Of a stretch of DNA of 64,000 nt, positions 56,057-64,000 are shown one piece after another. The stretch's first letter is position 1; every line of letters begins with the position of its first letter. Source of the stretch: Alphaproteobacteria bacterium. Lineage in GTDB: Bacteria > Pseudomonadota > Alphaproteobacteria > RF32 > CAG-239. Under the pieces are notes generated by a model. It made no database searches. It saw only the letters and a program-made list of their open reading frames with translations, and was not told the origin of the DNA. The translations under genes were made by a program, and so were the position numbers. The DNA is taken from NCBI GenBank assembly GCA_015062235.1, contig SUUZ01000007.1:1-64000 (forward strand), read 5' to 3'.

Positions 56057-57055
56057 CTACTTAGCAGATTTCAAAAATTCAACTTTCATAACAGCTAAAG
56101 AATTTGCTGTGATTCTATTAATACTTGCATAAAAATCCTTATAACTCTCAGCCATATTCAACCATTCTACAAAATCTTCATTTGCTAAAAGTTCTGCATT
56201 CAAAGGTTTTCTCGCAATTGCAACTGCCTGCTCAATTTCGCCCCTTGCAACCATATCATTAATAACAGCCCAAGCTCTATCAGTCTCTGAAAATTCAACC
56301 TTTTTATCTTCTTCATCAGCCTTTTTAATCTTAACAACTTTATTAACTTGCTGATAAATTCTATCTTTCCAATTTTCAGCAATAACAACATCTTTATCCA
56401 AATTTGCAAATTTGCTAGCAAAAATATCTGCAAATTTATGTTGCAATTCTTCTTTAGAATTTATCCCATTTGGAGCAACCTTATTAATGATTGCAATTTC
56501 TTTATCAATTTTATAATTACCTGCCGCCAATTCGCTCAAAACTTCTGCCTCATAAACAAAATTACCACCGCGTTCAGCTGCATCCTTAACCAACATTGTT
56601 GCTGTCAATATCAATGCTGTTTTATTTGTAACCTTTGCCAAATCAGCAACTCGTCCTTCAACATTATCCATTCTTACAATCAAACCTAAAACTGCATCAA
56701 CATCTGCTTTAGACTTAATTGTGTTCACACTAATATGTTCAATGTTGTCGATTCTTTGTTGCATAGCCGAAAAATCAGGATTTTCAGCCTTAGTTCTTAC
56801 CAAATTCAATTCTTTTTTCAATTCGTCCATTTGCTTCGTTATATTATTTAGCTGCAATTTACAAGCCTCTTCTTGACTTTTATCTGCAATAAACATCTCT
56901 TTAGCTTGATGCAAAATCTGTGGATTTTCCCACAACTTATACCCCAAAATAACAACACCAGCTACAACCAACATCATCGTCAATGGCTTTGTAATAGTCC
57001 TTCTCTTAGCTTTTACAACTGCTAAAATATCTTTATTATCCTGTGCTTTTACCAT
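56057..57055 (-). CDS. Mic60/mitofilin-like inner-membrane protein (COG4223 type)
   Basis: A 332-residue protein: cytoplasmic N-terminus, one membrane helix (about residues 24-42), a coiled coil (about 65-135) and a C-terminal helical domain. The last part (TDRAWAVINDMVARGEIEQAVAIARKP, then FVEWLNMAESYKDF) resembles the mitofilin signature. Alphaproteobacterial Mic60 bends membranes and, in phototrophs, shapes intracytoplasmic membranes. In most relatives it lies beside hemC/hemD/hemY; here it is beside tsaD only. AAGGAGC precedes the ATG. Confidence 0.68.
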   Translation of the reverse strand: MVKAQDNKDILAVVKAKRRTITKPLTMMLVVAGVVILGYKLWENPQILHQAKEMFIADKSQEEACKLQLNNITKQMDELKKELNLVRTKAENPDFSAMQQRIDNIEHISVNTIKSKADVDAVLGLIVRMDNVEGRVADLAKVTNKTALILTATMLVKDAAERGGNFVYEAEVLSELAAGNYKIDKEIAIINKVAPNGINSKEELQHKFADIFASKFANLDKDVVIAENWKDRIYQQVNKVVKIKKADEEDKKVEFSETDRAWAVINDMVARGEIEQAVAIARKPLNAELLANEDFVEWLNMAESYKDFYASINRITANSLAVMKVEFLKSAK

Positions 57056-57156
57056 AACAGCTCCTTTCTTTTTTGAAGCATTTAAACTCTTGTTTTTTTA
57101 TAGTCTATATAATATAAAAAAAGAAGCAATAATATTTTAGAATAAGAAGAACAACT

Positions 57157-58233
57157 ATGTTAGTACTTGGCATCGAAAGTAGCTGTGACGAAACTGCCGC
57201 AGCAATAGTAAGTGATAAAAAAGAAATTCTCAGTTCTGTTGTACTTACTCAATCCGAACACAAAAATTTTGGCGGAGTAGTACCAGAAATAGCCGCAAGA
57301 GCTCATCTTGATCATATTGACGAGATAATTGAAGAGGCATTTATCAAAGCTAAGATCAACTACTCCGATATTGATGCAATAGCTGTAGCCGCTGGTCCAG
57401 GACTAATTGGTGGTGTTACTGTTGGCGTAATGGCTGGTAAAGCACTTGCTCTTGCTTTAGATAAACCATTTATTGCTGTCAATCACCTAGAAGGCCATGC
57501 TTTAACAGCACGCCTAAATTCAGACGTCAGTTACCCATATCTCCTACTATTAACATCTGGCGGACATTGCCAAATATTAATAGTTAAAGGAGTTGGTAAT
57601 TTTGAACGTCTTGGAACAACCATTGATGATGCTGCAGGAGAAGCTTTTGATAAAGTAGCAAAAATGCTTGGTCTTGGATATCCTGGTGGTCCACTAATTG
57701 AAAAAATGGCAGAATTGGGCAATGAAAATCGTTTTGTTTTACCAAAACCTTTATATAACTCGCCCGACTGCAATCTATCATTTTCGGGGCTAAAAACTGC
57801 TGTACGTAAAATTATAGAATCATACTCAAACGATGGTTCTATTGAACATGCTATTTTGCCCAAACAAGATATTGCTGATATCTGCGCTAGCTTTCAAAAA
57901 GCCGCAACAGAATGTTTACTTCACAAATTAAAAAAAGCTACACAAATATTTAAACAAAACAATCCTGATGGAAAGCATATTGTTGTTGCAGGAGGAGTAG
58001 CTGCCAACACCTATCTACGCTCCAAACTTGAACAACTTGCAAAATCTGAAAATCTTATTTTTGCCGCCCCACCTATCAAATTTTGCACTGACAACGGAGT
58101 TATGATTGCTTGGGCTGGAGTTGAACGCGCACAAAAAGGCTTATTTAACGAGTTAGATTTTAAACCAAGACCTCGTTGGCCTTTAGATGAAACAGCACCT
58201 AAAGCAGCTGGTGCTGGTGGAGTAAAAGCATGA
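57157..58233 (+). CDS. tsaD: tRNA N6-threonylcarbamoyladenosine transferase TsaD
   Basis: TsaD transfers the threonylcarbamoyl group to A37 of ANN-decoding tRNAs, with TsaB and TsaE. The 358-residue protein opens LGIESSCDETAAAIV and has the metal-binding HLEGHALTARL (two histidines, about residues 111-115), the nucleotide-binding GGHCQI and DDAAGEAFDKVAKMLGLGYPGG, and VVAGGVAAN. The C-terminus has an extra GAGGVKA. nth overlaps its stop by 4 bases (ATGA). Confidence 0.97.
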   Translation: MLVLGIESSCDETAAAIVSDKKEILSSVVLTQSEHKNFGGVVPEIAARAHLDHIDEIIEEAFIKAKINYSDIDAIAVAAGPGLIGGVTVGVMAGKALALALDKPFIAVNHLEGHALTARLNSDVSYPYLLLLTSGGHCQILIVKGVGNFERLGTTIDDAAGEAFDKVAKMLGLGYPGGPLIEKMAELGNENRFVLPKPLYNSPDCNLSFSGLKTAVRKIIESYSNDGSIEHAILPKQDIADICASFQKAATECLLHKLKKATQIFKQNNPDGKHIVVAGGVAANTYLRSKLEQLAKSENLIFAAPPIKFCTDNGVMIAWAGVERAQKGLFNELDFKPRPRWPLDETAPKAAGAGGVKA

Positions 58234-58862
58234 GAAAAATCCCTGAAATATGCCAAATTTTAGATATTTTCAAATCCCTTGATGCTAACCCTAAAAGCGA
58301 ATTAGATTTTCATAATGTCTATACACTATTAGTCGCCATTGTCCTTTCTGCCCAAAGCACAGACAAAGGTGTCAACAAAGCTACCAAAGAACTATTCAAA
58401 ATTGCTGACACTCCGCAAAAAATGCTTGATTTAGGAATTGATAAATTAAAAGAACACATCAAAACAATTGGACTTTATAACAACAAAGCCAAAAACATTA
58501 TCGCCTTATCACAAATATTGGTTAATAAATGTAATGGTGAAGTTCCACACAACCGCGAAATAATTGAATCTCTTCCAGGTGTTGGACGTAAAACCGCAAA
58601 TGTCTTGTTTAATGTTTGGTGGAACGAGCCAACCGTTGCCGTTGATACTCACGTATTAAGACTTGCCAAAAGATTAGAGTTAAGCGACAGCACCACCCCG
58701 CTTGGTGTCGAAGAAGATTTAAACAAACTTCCTGATAAATACAAAAAACACTTAAACCATTGGCTTGTTTTATTCGGACGTTACACTTGCAAAGCTCAAA
58801 AACCAAACTGCAATAATTGCCCTATCGCAAACTTTTGCCATAGTACAGATAAAAAAATTTAA
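58230..58862 (+). CDS. nth: Endonuclease III (DNA glycosylase/AP lyase)
   Basis: Nth removes oxidised pyrimidines and nicks abasic sites. The 210-residue protein has the helix-hairpin-helix ESLPGVGRKTANV with the catalytic lysine (about residue 120), the catalytic aspartate in AVDTHVLRLAKR and the four-cysteine iron-sulfur loop CKAQKPNCNNCPIANFC. Length is typical. It is translationally coupled to tsaD and overlaps the convergent acyP by 4 bases. Confidence 0.97.
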   Translation: MRKIPEICQILDIFKSLDANPKSELDFHNVYTLLVAIVLSAQSTDKGVNKATKELFKIADTPQKMLDLGIDKLKEHIKTIGLYNNKAKNIIALSQILVNKCNGEVPHNREIIESLPGVGRKTANVLFNVWWNEPTVAVDTHVLRLAKRLELSDSTTPLGVEEDLNKLPDKYKKHLNHWLVLFGRYTCKAQKPNCNNCPIANFCHSTDKKI

Positions 58863-59146
58863 ACTCTAACAAAAACACCTTCTTCCACTTCTGGCAAGAA
58901 CGAGCTTATACGCCCAACTACAAATTCCAAACTATCAACTCGCCCAAATAGTGGACCTTTTTGACAAGCAATCATCATATTATCAATACTATCTTCATTA
59001 CCTTTTAATCTTAACAAAACTGTACCATCATGATCATTATGAACCCAACCAGAAATTCCTCCGATTTCCTTGGCTTTTGCCACCGCCCATCGACGAAAAC
59101 CAACTCCTTGCACTCGTCCTCTTACTCTGATTACTACATCTTTCAT
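58859..59146 (-). CDS. acyP: Acylphosphatase
   Basis: A 95-residue cytosolic enzyme that hydrolyses acyl phosphates. The phosphate-binding loop GRVQGVGFRRW (catalytic Arg in GFRRW) and the active-site asparagine in GWVHNDHDGTV are both present. Length matches the family. Its ATG overlaps the stop of the upstream ATP12-like gene by 4 bases, so it is the last gene of the rarA-rluC-asmA-atp12-acyP chain. It converges on nth. Confidence 0.95.
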   Translation of the reverse strand: MKDVVIRVRGRVQGVGFRRWAVAKAKEIGGISGWVHNDHDGTVLLRLKGNEDSIDNMMIACQKGPLFGRVDSLEFVVGRISSFLPEVEEGVFVRV

Positions 59147-59637
59147 TGTTTCAAATAGCTTTCAATTTCTACCAGCTCATCACATCTTTCTTTGCGCCTT
59201 TTAATAGCTTCTTCGTCATTGCCCCACATCTCATTTTGCCACAACTCTTCCAAATAAGATAATTTTCCAGCTTCTTTAGCATCAATTTTTCCTTTAACCA
59301 AAGCCAAGGCAAGCAATACCGATTTCATATTAAGCGCCGCTGCATAATAACAAGCTAATTCTTTTTCTGTCATTTTTGCAAACAAACCTTTCAATGAATT
59401 CTGAAGTTCTTCATTATTAGGAACATCCAGTTTACTTGTCGTATTAATTTTCACAAGCAAGGTATCTTCTACCCAATCTAAAATAGGCTGCCATTCTTTT
59501 TTTTGGCGTAAATACAAATCATTTTTTTCACTCCAAAAAAATAATAAGTCCGTTTTAGCAAATTCCAAAAGTTTAATTTCTATATCTTCTCTATAATTAA
59601 CAATTTCGTGAACAGCTTTATTTAGTATATTTTTCAA
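59143..59637 (-). CDS. ATP12-like F1-ATPase assembly chaperone, short form
   Basis: A 164-residue protein that matches the C-terminal two-thirds of ATP12, the chaperone that binds the F1 alpha subunit before assembly. Recognisable segments are LLEFAKTDLLFFW, the QKKEWQPILDWVEDTL motif, LALALVKGKIDAKEAGKLSYLEEL and the ending WGNDEEAIKRRKERCDEL. Typical alphaproteobacterial ATP12 is about 230-260 residues; the N-terminal domain is missing here, and only 16 bases separate its start from the upstream asmA stop, so there is no room for it. Position downstream of rluC agrees with the usual context. acyP overlaps its end. Confidence 0.75.
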   Translation of the reverse strand: MKNILNKAVHEIVNYREDIEIKLLEFAKTDLLFFWSEKNDLYLRQKKEWQPILDWVEDTLLVKINTTSKLDVPNNEELQNSLKGLFAKMTEKELACYYAAALNMKSVLLALALVKGKIDAKEAGKLSYLEELWQNEMWGNDEEAIKRRKERCDELVEIESYLKQ

Positions 59638-59653
59638 TTAATTACGTCCTTTT

Positions 59654-61735
59654 TCAATTTCCTGTAAAAGCATTAAATAAATCTTTGGCAGCATTACCCA
59701 ATTCCTTAACAGCATCTTTTGTTTGATTAGTTACATCTTTATATATATTTTTAGTTGTAGCTTTAACCCCTTTACTAGCTTTAAATTTGTTAGCAAATTT
59801 TGTACCTTGCAACGCAGAATAACAAGGATCATCATCTCCATTCAATAACATTTCTGTCCCCAAATAAACTCCCCCTGTTGCAACAGAACCAACAATTGTT
59901 GTTAAAGCCGATGTTTTATCTAACTTAAGTTTAGGATCTTGTAATTTACCTCCTATCCTAATAAACGAAGCTAAAGCCTGTGTAATATTACCCTTTGATA
60001 GCTTATTCATCATTGGAGCTATAGTAAAATCAATTTTGTCATCTACTAAATCTACATTGCCATTACCAACAACTTTTAATTGCTCAGAATTAAAAACTAT
60101 CCCACTAGGAAACTCTGCTTTTCCATTTTTTATATCCGAACGAACAACAGCACATAAAACATCTAATTTCGAAACTCTACTAGTATCTATATTCAATATA
60201 GACATAAGCTGTCCTAAAATACCTTTAGTCAACCAATCCATTTTTGTAGTTTTAATTTCAGATTTATCCATAACAGCTACAAATTGCCCACTAATATTTT
60301 CAGACAATTTGCGATATGTTTCTCCAAATGACGTTAATGAAGTATCTATATCCAATCTTCCACCAGCTAACACTTGTAAAACACCAGAAGAATTCAAATT
60401 AATCACATCTTCAAGCTTTAGATTATTACTAACTAGATCAAGCTTAATTCGTTTATCTAGTGCATTTACATACAACTTAGAATTAACTTTACCACCACCA
60501 ACATTAAAATCAAAACCAGACACATCAAGAATACCATTTTGTAATTTTGCATTCACAATAACGTCATTTATCGTAAAATTATTTGCTAATATAATTTGTC
60601 CTGCTCGCAAATCAAAAACACCATCAACGTACTTCAAATACTCATAAGGTATCTTGTCTTGAGGAACCATAGTCAACGCTTTTGCCTCACTAATTAATGA
60701 CGGTATCTTAAATGACAAAAGCGAAGTTTTCGCCAAACTATTAACATCAAATTTAGTTGTAGACAAATTAGCTTTCACCATTGGTTTGTTTTCGGGCCAA
60801 TTGACTGAAGCAGTTCCCGTCAATTGGTTAGCTGCAATATTTAAGCTTTTTATAATAGCATCAACAGATGAAATATCACCATCAAGACGCATTTCAGTAC
60901 TAATTTCTGGAATGCCTAAATTTCCAGATGGATTATGAATATTAAGTTCTACAGCATAACGAGGATAATCTAAAACATCTTCTACAGCACCTCTTAAATC
61001 AGCCTTAATTTTTAAAGCATTCAAATTGGCTACAAAATCTACTCTTCCTTCTTCTAACAAACTATTCAAAGTATTTATTTCAGCATCTACCTTTATATTA
61101 TTTCCCTCATAAATAGCATCAGCATCTATCGTTATAGGTTTATTATCTGCAGGAACTTCCATATTTATTTCGTTAATATTAACATTAACAGTCTTCATTG
61201 TTCTTGCATCATAATAACTAACAACACCATCATCAAATTCTACTCCTTCAGCAATCAATCCTATACCTAATGCCGCCGAAGCATCTTTAATTTTTGGCTG
61301 AACATTTTGAGAAACTTTATTACTTATTCCAACTTCTTTATTACCAAAACTCCAGTTATTTTCACCATCTTTTGCAATTTCTAAATAAATTTCAGGTTTT
61401 TTGATAATAAGCTTGCTAACTTCAATTTTTTTCTTCAAAAGAGGCATTATTGCAAACTTAATCTCTAATTTTTCTAATTTTAACATATATGGATTTTTTG
61501 CCCAATTTGGATTTGAAAAAGATACATCATTTATAACTACTGTTGGTATCAAAGAGATTCCTAAACTAGCATCCCCATCTATTTGCAAATTTCTTCCTGT
61601 AAGCTTCATTACTTCATTTTGAATATATGGTTTGTATTTATTCAAATCAAAATTACGCACAAAAACAAAACCACCTATTGCCAATATAATAATCAAACTA
61701 GAAATAATTGATGCCGTTTTCTTGATAAATCTCAT
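59654..61735 (-). CDS. AsmA-family protein
   Basis: A 693-residue protein with one N-terminal membrane helix (about residues 8-26) and a long periplasmic beta-rich body typical of AsmA/TamB-like proteins. AsmA_2-type features are the opening VMKLTGRNLQIDGDASLGIS, the many strand repeats, and the conserved late segment LDKTSALTTIVGSVATGG. The family forms bridges thought to move phospholipids to the outer membrane. It lies between rluC (3 bases) and the atp12-like gene (16 bases). Two cysteines are visible, in VLCAVVRS and DPCYSALQ. Confidence 0.86.
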   Translation of the reverse strand: MRFIKKTASIISSLIIILAIGGFVFVRNFDLNKYKPYIQNEVMKLTGRNLQIDGDASLGISLIPTVVINDVSFSNPNWAKNPYMLKLEKLEIKFAIMPLLKKKIEVSKLIIKKPEIYLEIAKDGENNWSFGNKEVGISNKVSQNVQPKIKDASAALGIGLIAEGVEFDDGVVSYYDARTMKTVNVNINEINMEVPADNKPITIDADAIYEGNNIKVDAEINTLNSLLEEGRVDFVANLNALKIKADLRGAVEDVLDYPRYAVELNIHNPSGNLGIPEISTEMRLDGDISSVDAIIKSLNIAANQLTGTASVNWPENKPMVKANLSTTKFDVNSLAKTSLLSFKIPSLISEAKALTMVPQDKIPYEYLKYVDGVFDLRAGQIILANNFTINDVIVNAKLQNGILDVSGFDFNVGGGKVNSKLYVNALDKRIKLDLVSNNLKLEDVINLNSSGVLQVLAGGRLDIDTSLTSFGETYRKLSENISGQFVAVMDKSEIKTTKMDWLTKGILGQLMSILNIDTSRVSKLDVLCAVVRSDIKNGKAEFPSGIVFNSEQLKVVGNGNVDLVDDKIDFTIAPMMNKLSKGNITQALASFIRIGGKLQDPKLKLDKTSALTTIVGSVATGGVYLGTEMLLNGDDDPCYSALQGTKFANKFKASKGVKATTKNIYKDVTNQTKDAVKELGNAAKDLFNAFTGN

Positions 61736-61738
61736 ACT

Positions 61739-62665
61739 CTACTCCTCACACTTCAAACCGTACAAATCTAATGCTGCAGAAAAATATTCTGGTAAATCAG
61801 CTTTAATCTTTATCCCTTTATATATATTCGACAAATCAATTTTATAAGCATGAAGATACAATTTATCTTTTATTTCTGTATTTTTTTCTCTCATACTACC
61901 AAAATATTTATCATCTCCAACTATTGGTGTTCCAATATATTCCATATGCGCTCTAATCTGATGAGTCCTACCTGTCAAAGGATATGCTTTAACTAACGCA
62001 AACTTATCCGCCAAATTATCTAAAACTTCATAATCTGTTATAGCTTTTTTACCACCTTCAAAAACAACAGATTTTTCTCCAATTTTTTCTAATGCAGCTT
62101 TAATTTGTCCAGATTTTTTTTTAGGACATCCTCTTACTAAAGCTAAATATGTTTTCTGCAAATTATGCTCTCTGAATGCTTTAGTTAAAATATCCGCATT
62201 TTTTCTATCTCTAGCTAAAACCAAAATACCTGATGTTTCTTTATCAATTCTATGTACCAATTTAGGAGTTTCTTCCATTTCATATTTCAAAGCTGGTAGT
62301 AACGCATCAATATGACGCGTAGTATTCGTTCCTCCTTGCACCGCTAAACCCGATGGCTTATTCAAAACAATAATATTTTTATCTTTATATATAACTAGAG
62401 ATTTAGCAAAAGCTTCATCCCTTTGTGACACGAAACTCTTATCTTTAATTTCTGCTTTTTCTTCCATTGGGGGGATTCTTATCTCTTGCCCTTTAACCAA
62501 TTTTAGAGAAACTTCAACTTTTTTTCCGTCAACTTTAATCTGTTTTGTTCGAAGTAATTTCTGCAATCTTGATAAAGGAAGACTAGGATAATATTTTAAA
62601 AACCAACGATTAAGACGCATACCATCATCTTGTTCTTTAACCTTCACCAAAAATACTTTATTCAT
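61739..62665 (-). CDS. rluC: RluA-family rRNA pseudouridine synthase (RluC type)
   Basis: It isomerises uridines of 23S rRNA helix sites to pseudouridine. The 308-residue protein has an S4-like RNA-binding domain (about residues 15-70) and the catalytic domain with the aspartate motif HRIDKETSGILVLAR (about 140-155), plus GRTHQIRAHMEYIG. RluC is favoured over RluD by the alphaproteobacterial context (next to ATP12), but the exact sites are inferred. The ATG at 62665 is used; the frame opens one codon earlier at TTG. It overlaps rarA by 8 bases. Confidence 0.88.
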   Translation of the reverse strand: MNKVFLVKVKEQDDGMRLNRWFLKYYPSLPLSRLQKLLRTKQIKVDGKKVEVSLKLVKGQEIRIPPMEEKAEIKDKSFVSQRDEAFAKSLVIYKDKNIIVLNKPSGLAVQGGTNTTRHIDALLPALKYEMEETPKLVHRIDKETSGILVLARDRKNADILTKAFREHNLQKTYLALVRGCPKKKSGQIKAALEKIGEKSVVFEGGKKAITDYEVLDNLADKFALVKAYPLTGRTHQIRAHMEYIGTPIVGDDKYFGSMREKNTEIKDKLYLHAYKIDLSNIYKGIKIKADLPEYFSAALDLYGLKCEE

Positions 62666-63977
62666 CAACTTTTCCTTTTGCCTTTTGTTTCTCGGATCTT
62701 AATTTATCAAAATATTCCACACGTTTTTTAATCTCACGTTCAAAACCTCTGTCCACTGGATGATAAAGTTTTGGTCTACGCATTCCTTCTGGAAAATAAT
62801 TTGCTCCCGAAAAACCGTCTTCACAATCAGGATCATATTCATACCCTTCATTATACCCCAAATTCTTCATCAATTTTGTCGGTGCGTTTAAAATATTTTT
62901 AGGAGGCATCAAAGAACCTGTTTTATCCGCCAAATCAAAAGCAGCATGCATAGCTTTATAAACTCCAACTGATTTAGGTGCAGTAGCCAAATACGCTGTT
63001 AATTGCATAATCGCCAAATCCCCTTCTGGCGAACCTAGACGCTCGTAAGTATCCCAACAAGCAATTGCCTGTACTACAGCCCCTGGCTCTGCCAATGATA
63101 CATCCTCAACGGCAAATCTCGTCAAACGTCGCAATATATATTTGGGATCCTCACCTGATTTAATCATTCTAGCTACCCAATAAAGCGCTGCATCGACATC
63201 AGAACCACGAAGTGATTTATGAACTGCTGAAATTAAATTATAATGCCCATCACGTCCTTTATCATAAACAGGAGCTCTACTTCGAATTATTTTAATAATA
63301 CTATCTTTATCAAAAATTTCTTCTTCCTTAGCATAATTCCAAATACTTTCTGCTAAATTCAAAATATATCTACCATCACCGTCTGCAGTTAATTTCATAA
63401 AATCTCTAGCTTCATCATCTACAGGAAGTTTTTTTCCTTCTTCTCGTTCAGCTCTCTGCAAAAGCTCCTCAAAATCCTGTTCATTTAACCTATTTAATAC
63501 AAAAACCTGACATCTCGACAATAACGCAGCATTAAGTTCAAATGATGGATTTTCTGTTGTTGCTCCCACTAAAACAATAGTTCCATCTTCAACATATGGT
63601 AAAAAACCATCTTGTTGCGATTTATTAAAACGATGAATTTCATCAACAAATAAAAGTGTTCCGATTCCTTGATTGGCACGTCTTTCTTTAGCATATTGAA
63701 AAACTCTTTTCAAATCAGCTACACCAGAAAATACCGCTGAAATTTGTTCAAAATATAAATTAGTATTTTCGGCAATCAACCTTGCAATAGTAGTCTTACC
63801 ACAACCTGGAGGCCCCCATAGAATAAATGATACAACTTTGTTAGACGATATCATGCGTCCCAAAGGTGCATCCTTTCCAATGATATGATCCTGTCCAACA
63901 ACCTCATCCAATTTTTGCGGACGAAGCCTATCTGCCAACGGTCGTTTAACTTTTGCTGAAAATAATGTATCTTCCAT
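62658..63977 (-). CDS. rarA: Replication-associated recombination ATPase RarA (MgsA)
   Basis: RarA is a clamp-loader-like AAA+ ATPase that acts at stalled replication forks. The 439-residue protein has RPQKLDEVVGQDHIIG, Walker A WGPPGCGKTT (about residues 53-62), Walker B LLFVDEIHRFNKSQQDG, sensor 1 VLVGATTENPSFELN, and the C-terminal tetramerisation part with YDPDCEDGFSGANYFPEGM. Length is typical. It is the most upstream gene of the minus-strand chain; only 23 bases of the window lie beyond its start, so no promoter can be judged. Confidence 0.96.
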   Translation of the reverse strand: MEDTLFSAKVKRPLADRLRPQKLDEVVGQDHIIGKDAPLGRMISSNKVVSFILWGPPGCGKTTIARLIAENTNLYFEQISAVFSGVADLKRVFQYAKERRANQGIGTLLFVDEIHRFNKSQQDGFLPYVEDGTIVLVGATTENPSFELNAALLSRCQVFVLNRLNEQDFEELLQRAEREEGKKLPVDDEARDFMKLTADGDGRYILNLAESIWNYAKEEEIFDKDSIIKIIRSRAPVYDKGRDGHYNLISAVHKSLRGSDVDAALYWVARMIKSGEDPKYILRRLTRFAVEDVSLAEPGAVVQAIACWDTYERLGSPEGDLAIMQLTAYLATAPKSVGVYKAMHAAFDLADKTGSLMPPKNILNAPTKLMKNLGYNEGYEYDPDCEDGFSGANYFPEGMRRPKLYHPVDRGFEREIKKRVEYFDKLRSEKQKAKGKVDE

Positions 63978-64000
63978 AATTTTATACCAACTTATATACT

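Overview
The window is AT-rich chromosomal DNA from an alphaproteobacterium, most likely an uncultured, host- or gut-associated relative of the Rhodospirillales. That placement is inferred from gene content: an alphaproteobacterial Mic60/mitofilin-like protein, an ATP12-type F1-ATPase chaperone, a PraR-like XRE regulator in the miaB-phoH-ybeY-lnt / metK-trmB neighbourhood, DUF6468 and MotE-like flagellar genes, and DUF3108. The Lpt genes show a Gram-negative outer membrane. FliL, FliM and MotE-like proteins suggest a flagellum. MreBCD, PBP2 and RodA indicate rod shape.

Layout. 1-3260 (-) is the str operon rpsL-rpsG-fusA-tuf, with an unusual structured spacer between fusA and tuf. 3438-9862 holds a DUF2147 gene and then the plus-strand chain kdsD-lptC-lptA-lptB-rpoN-hpf-ptsN (LPS transport plus sigma-54 and PTS-Ntr). 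9977-11942 has an orphan sensor kinase and infA. 12025-15936 (-) is a two-gene pilus module, a 1073-residue PilV-like tip adhesin and a 225-residue membrane partner; this is the most accessory-looking part of the window. 16133-23281 (+) is fliL-fliM-DUF6468-motE-like-TPR protein-uvrB. 23271-27003 holds a serine esterase, an unknown protein with a GYCAG motif, and psd-pssA. 27206-27786 is tRNA-Leu(UAA) followed by the scar of an integrated element: a duplicated tRNA 3' end and a headless serine recombinase. 27936-30443 (-) has two tandem degenerate GGDEF-EAL proteins. 30526-37914 (-) is the cell-shape cluster ddl-miaA / mreB-mreC-mreD-mrdA-rodA. 37985-46205 has DUF3108, trhP, two small unknowns, metK-trmB, a sugar transporter, mnmA and a polyprenol/diacylglycerol kinase-like gene. 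46335-51564 has a small unknown gene, the XRE regulator and miaB-phoH-ybeY-lnt (-). 51720-56025 (+) has a TerB protein, an unknown, yggT, DUF167, folD, a stand-alone receiver and a DedA-type protein. 56057-63977 has mic60-like, tsaD-nth, and the minus-strand chain rarA-rluC-asmA-atp12-acyP.

Most of the window is housekeeping. The best candidates for something new are the giant PilV-like protein and its partner, which share a YLPHGF module; the paired degenerate c-di-GMP proteins; the structured fusA-tuf spacer; two genes whose ribosome-binding sites lie inside terminator-like hairpins; and the tRNA-Leu integration scar. Many start codons were moved inward from the longest open frame on the basis of ribosome-binding sites, promoters or signal peptides, as noted per gene. 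No stretch over 300 bases is without a described feature. No CRISPR array, rRNA or intact insertion sequence was seen.
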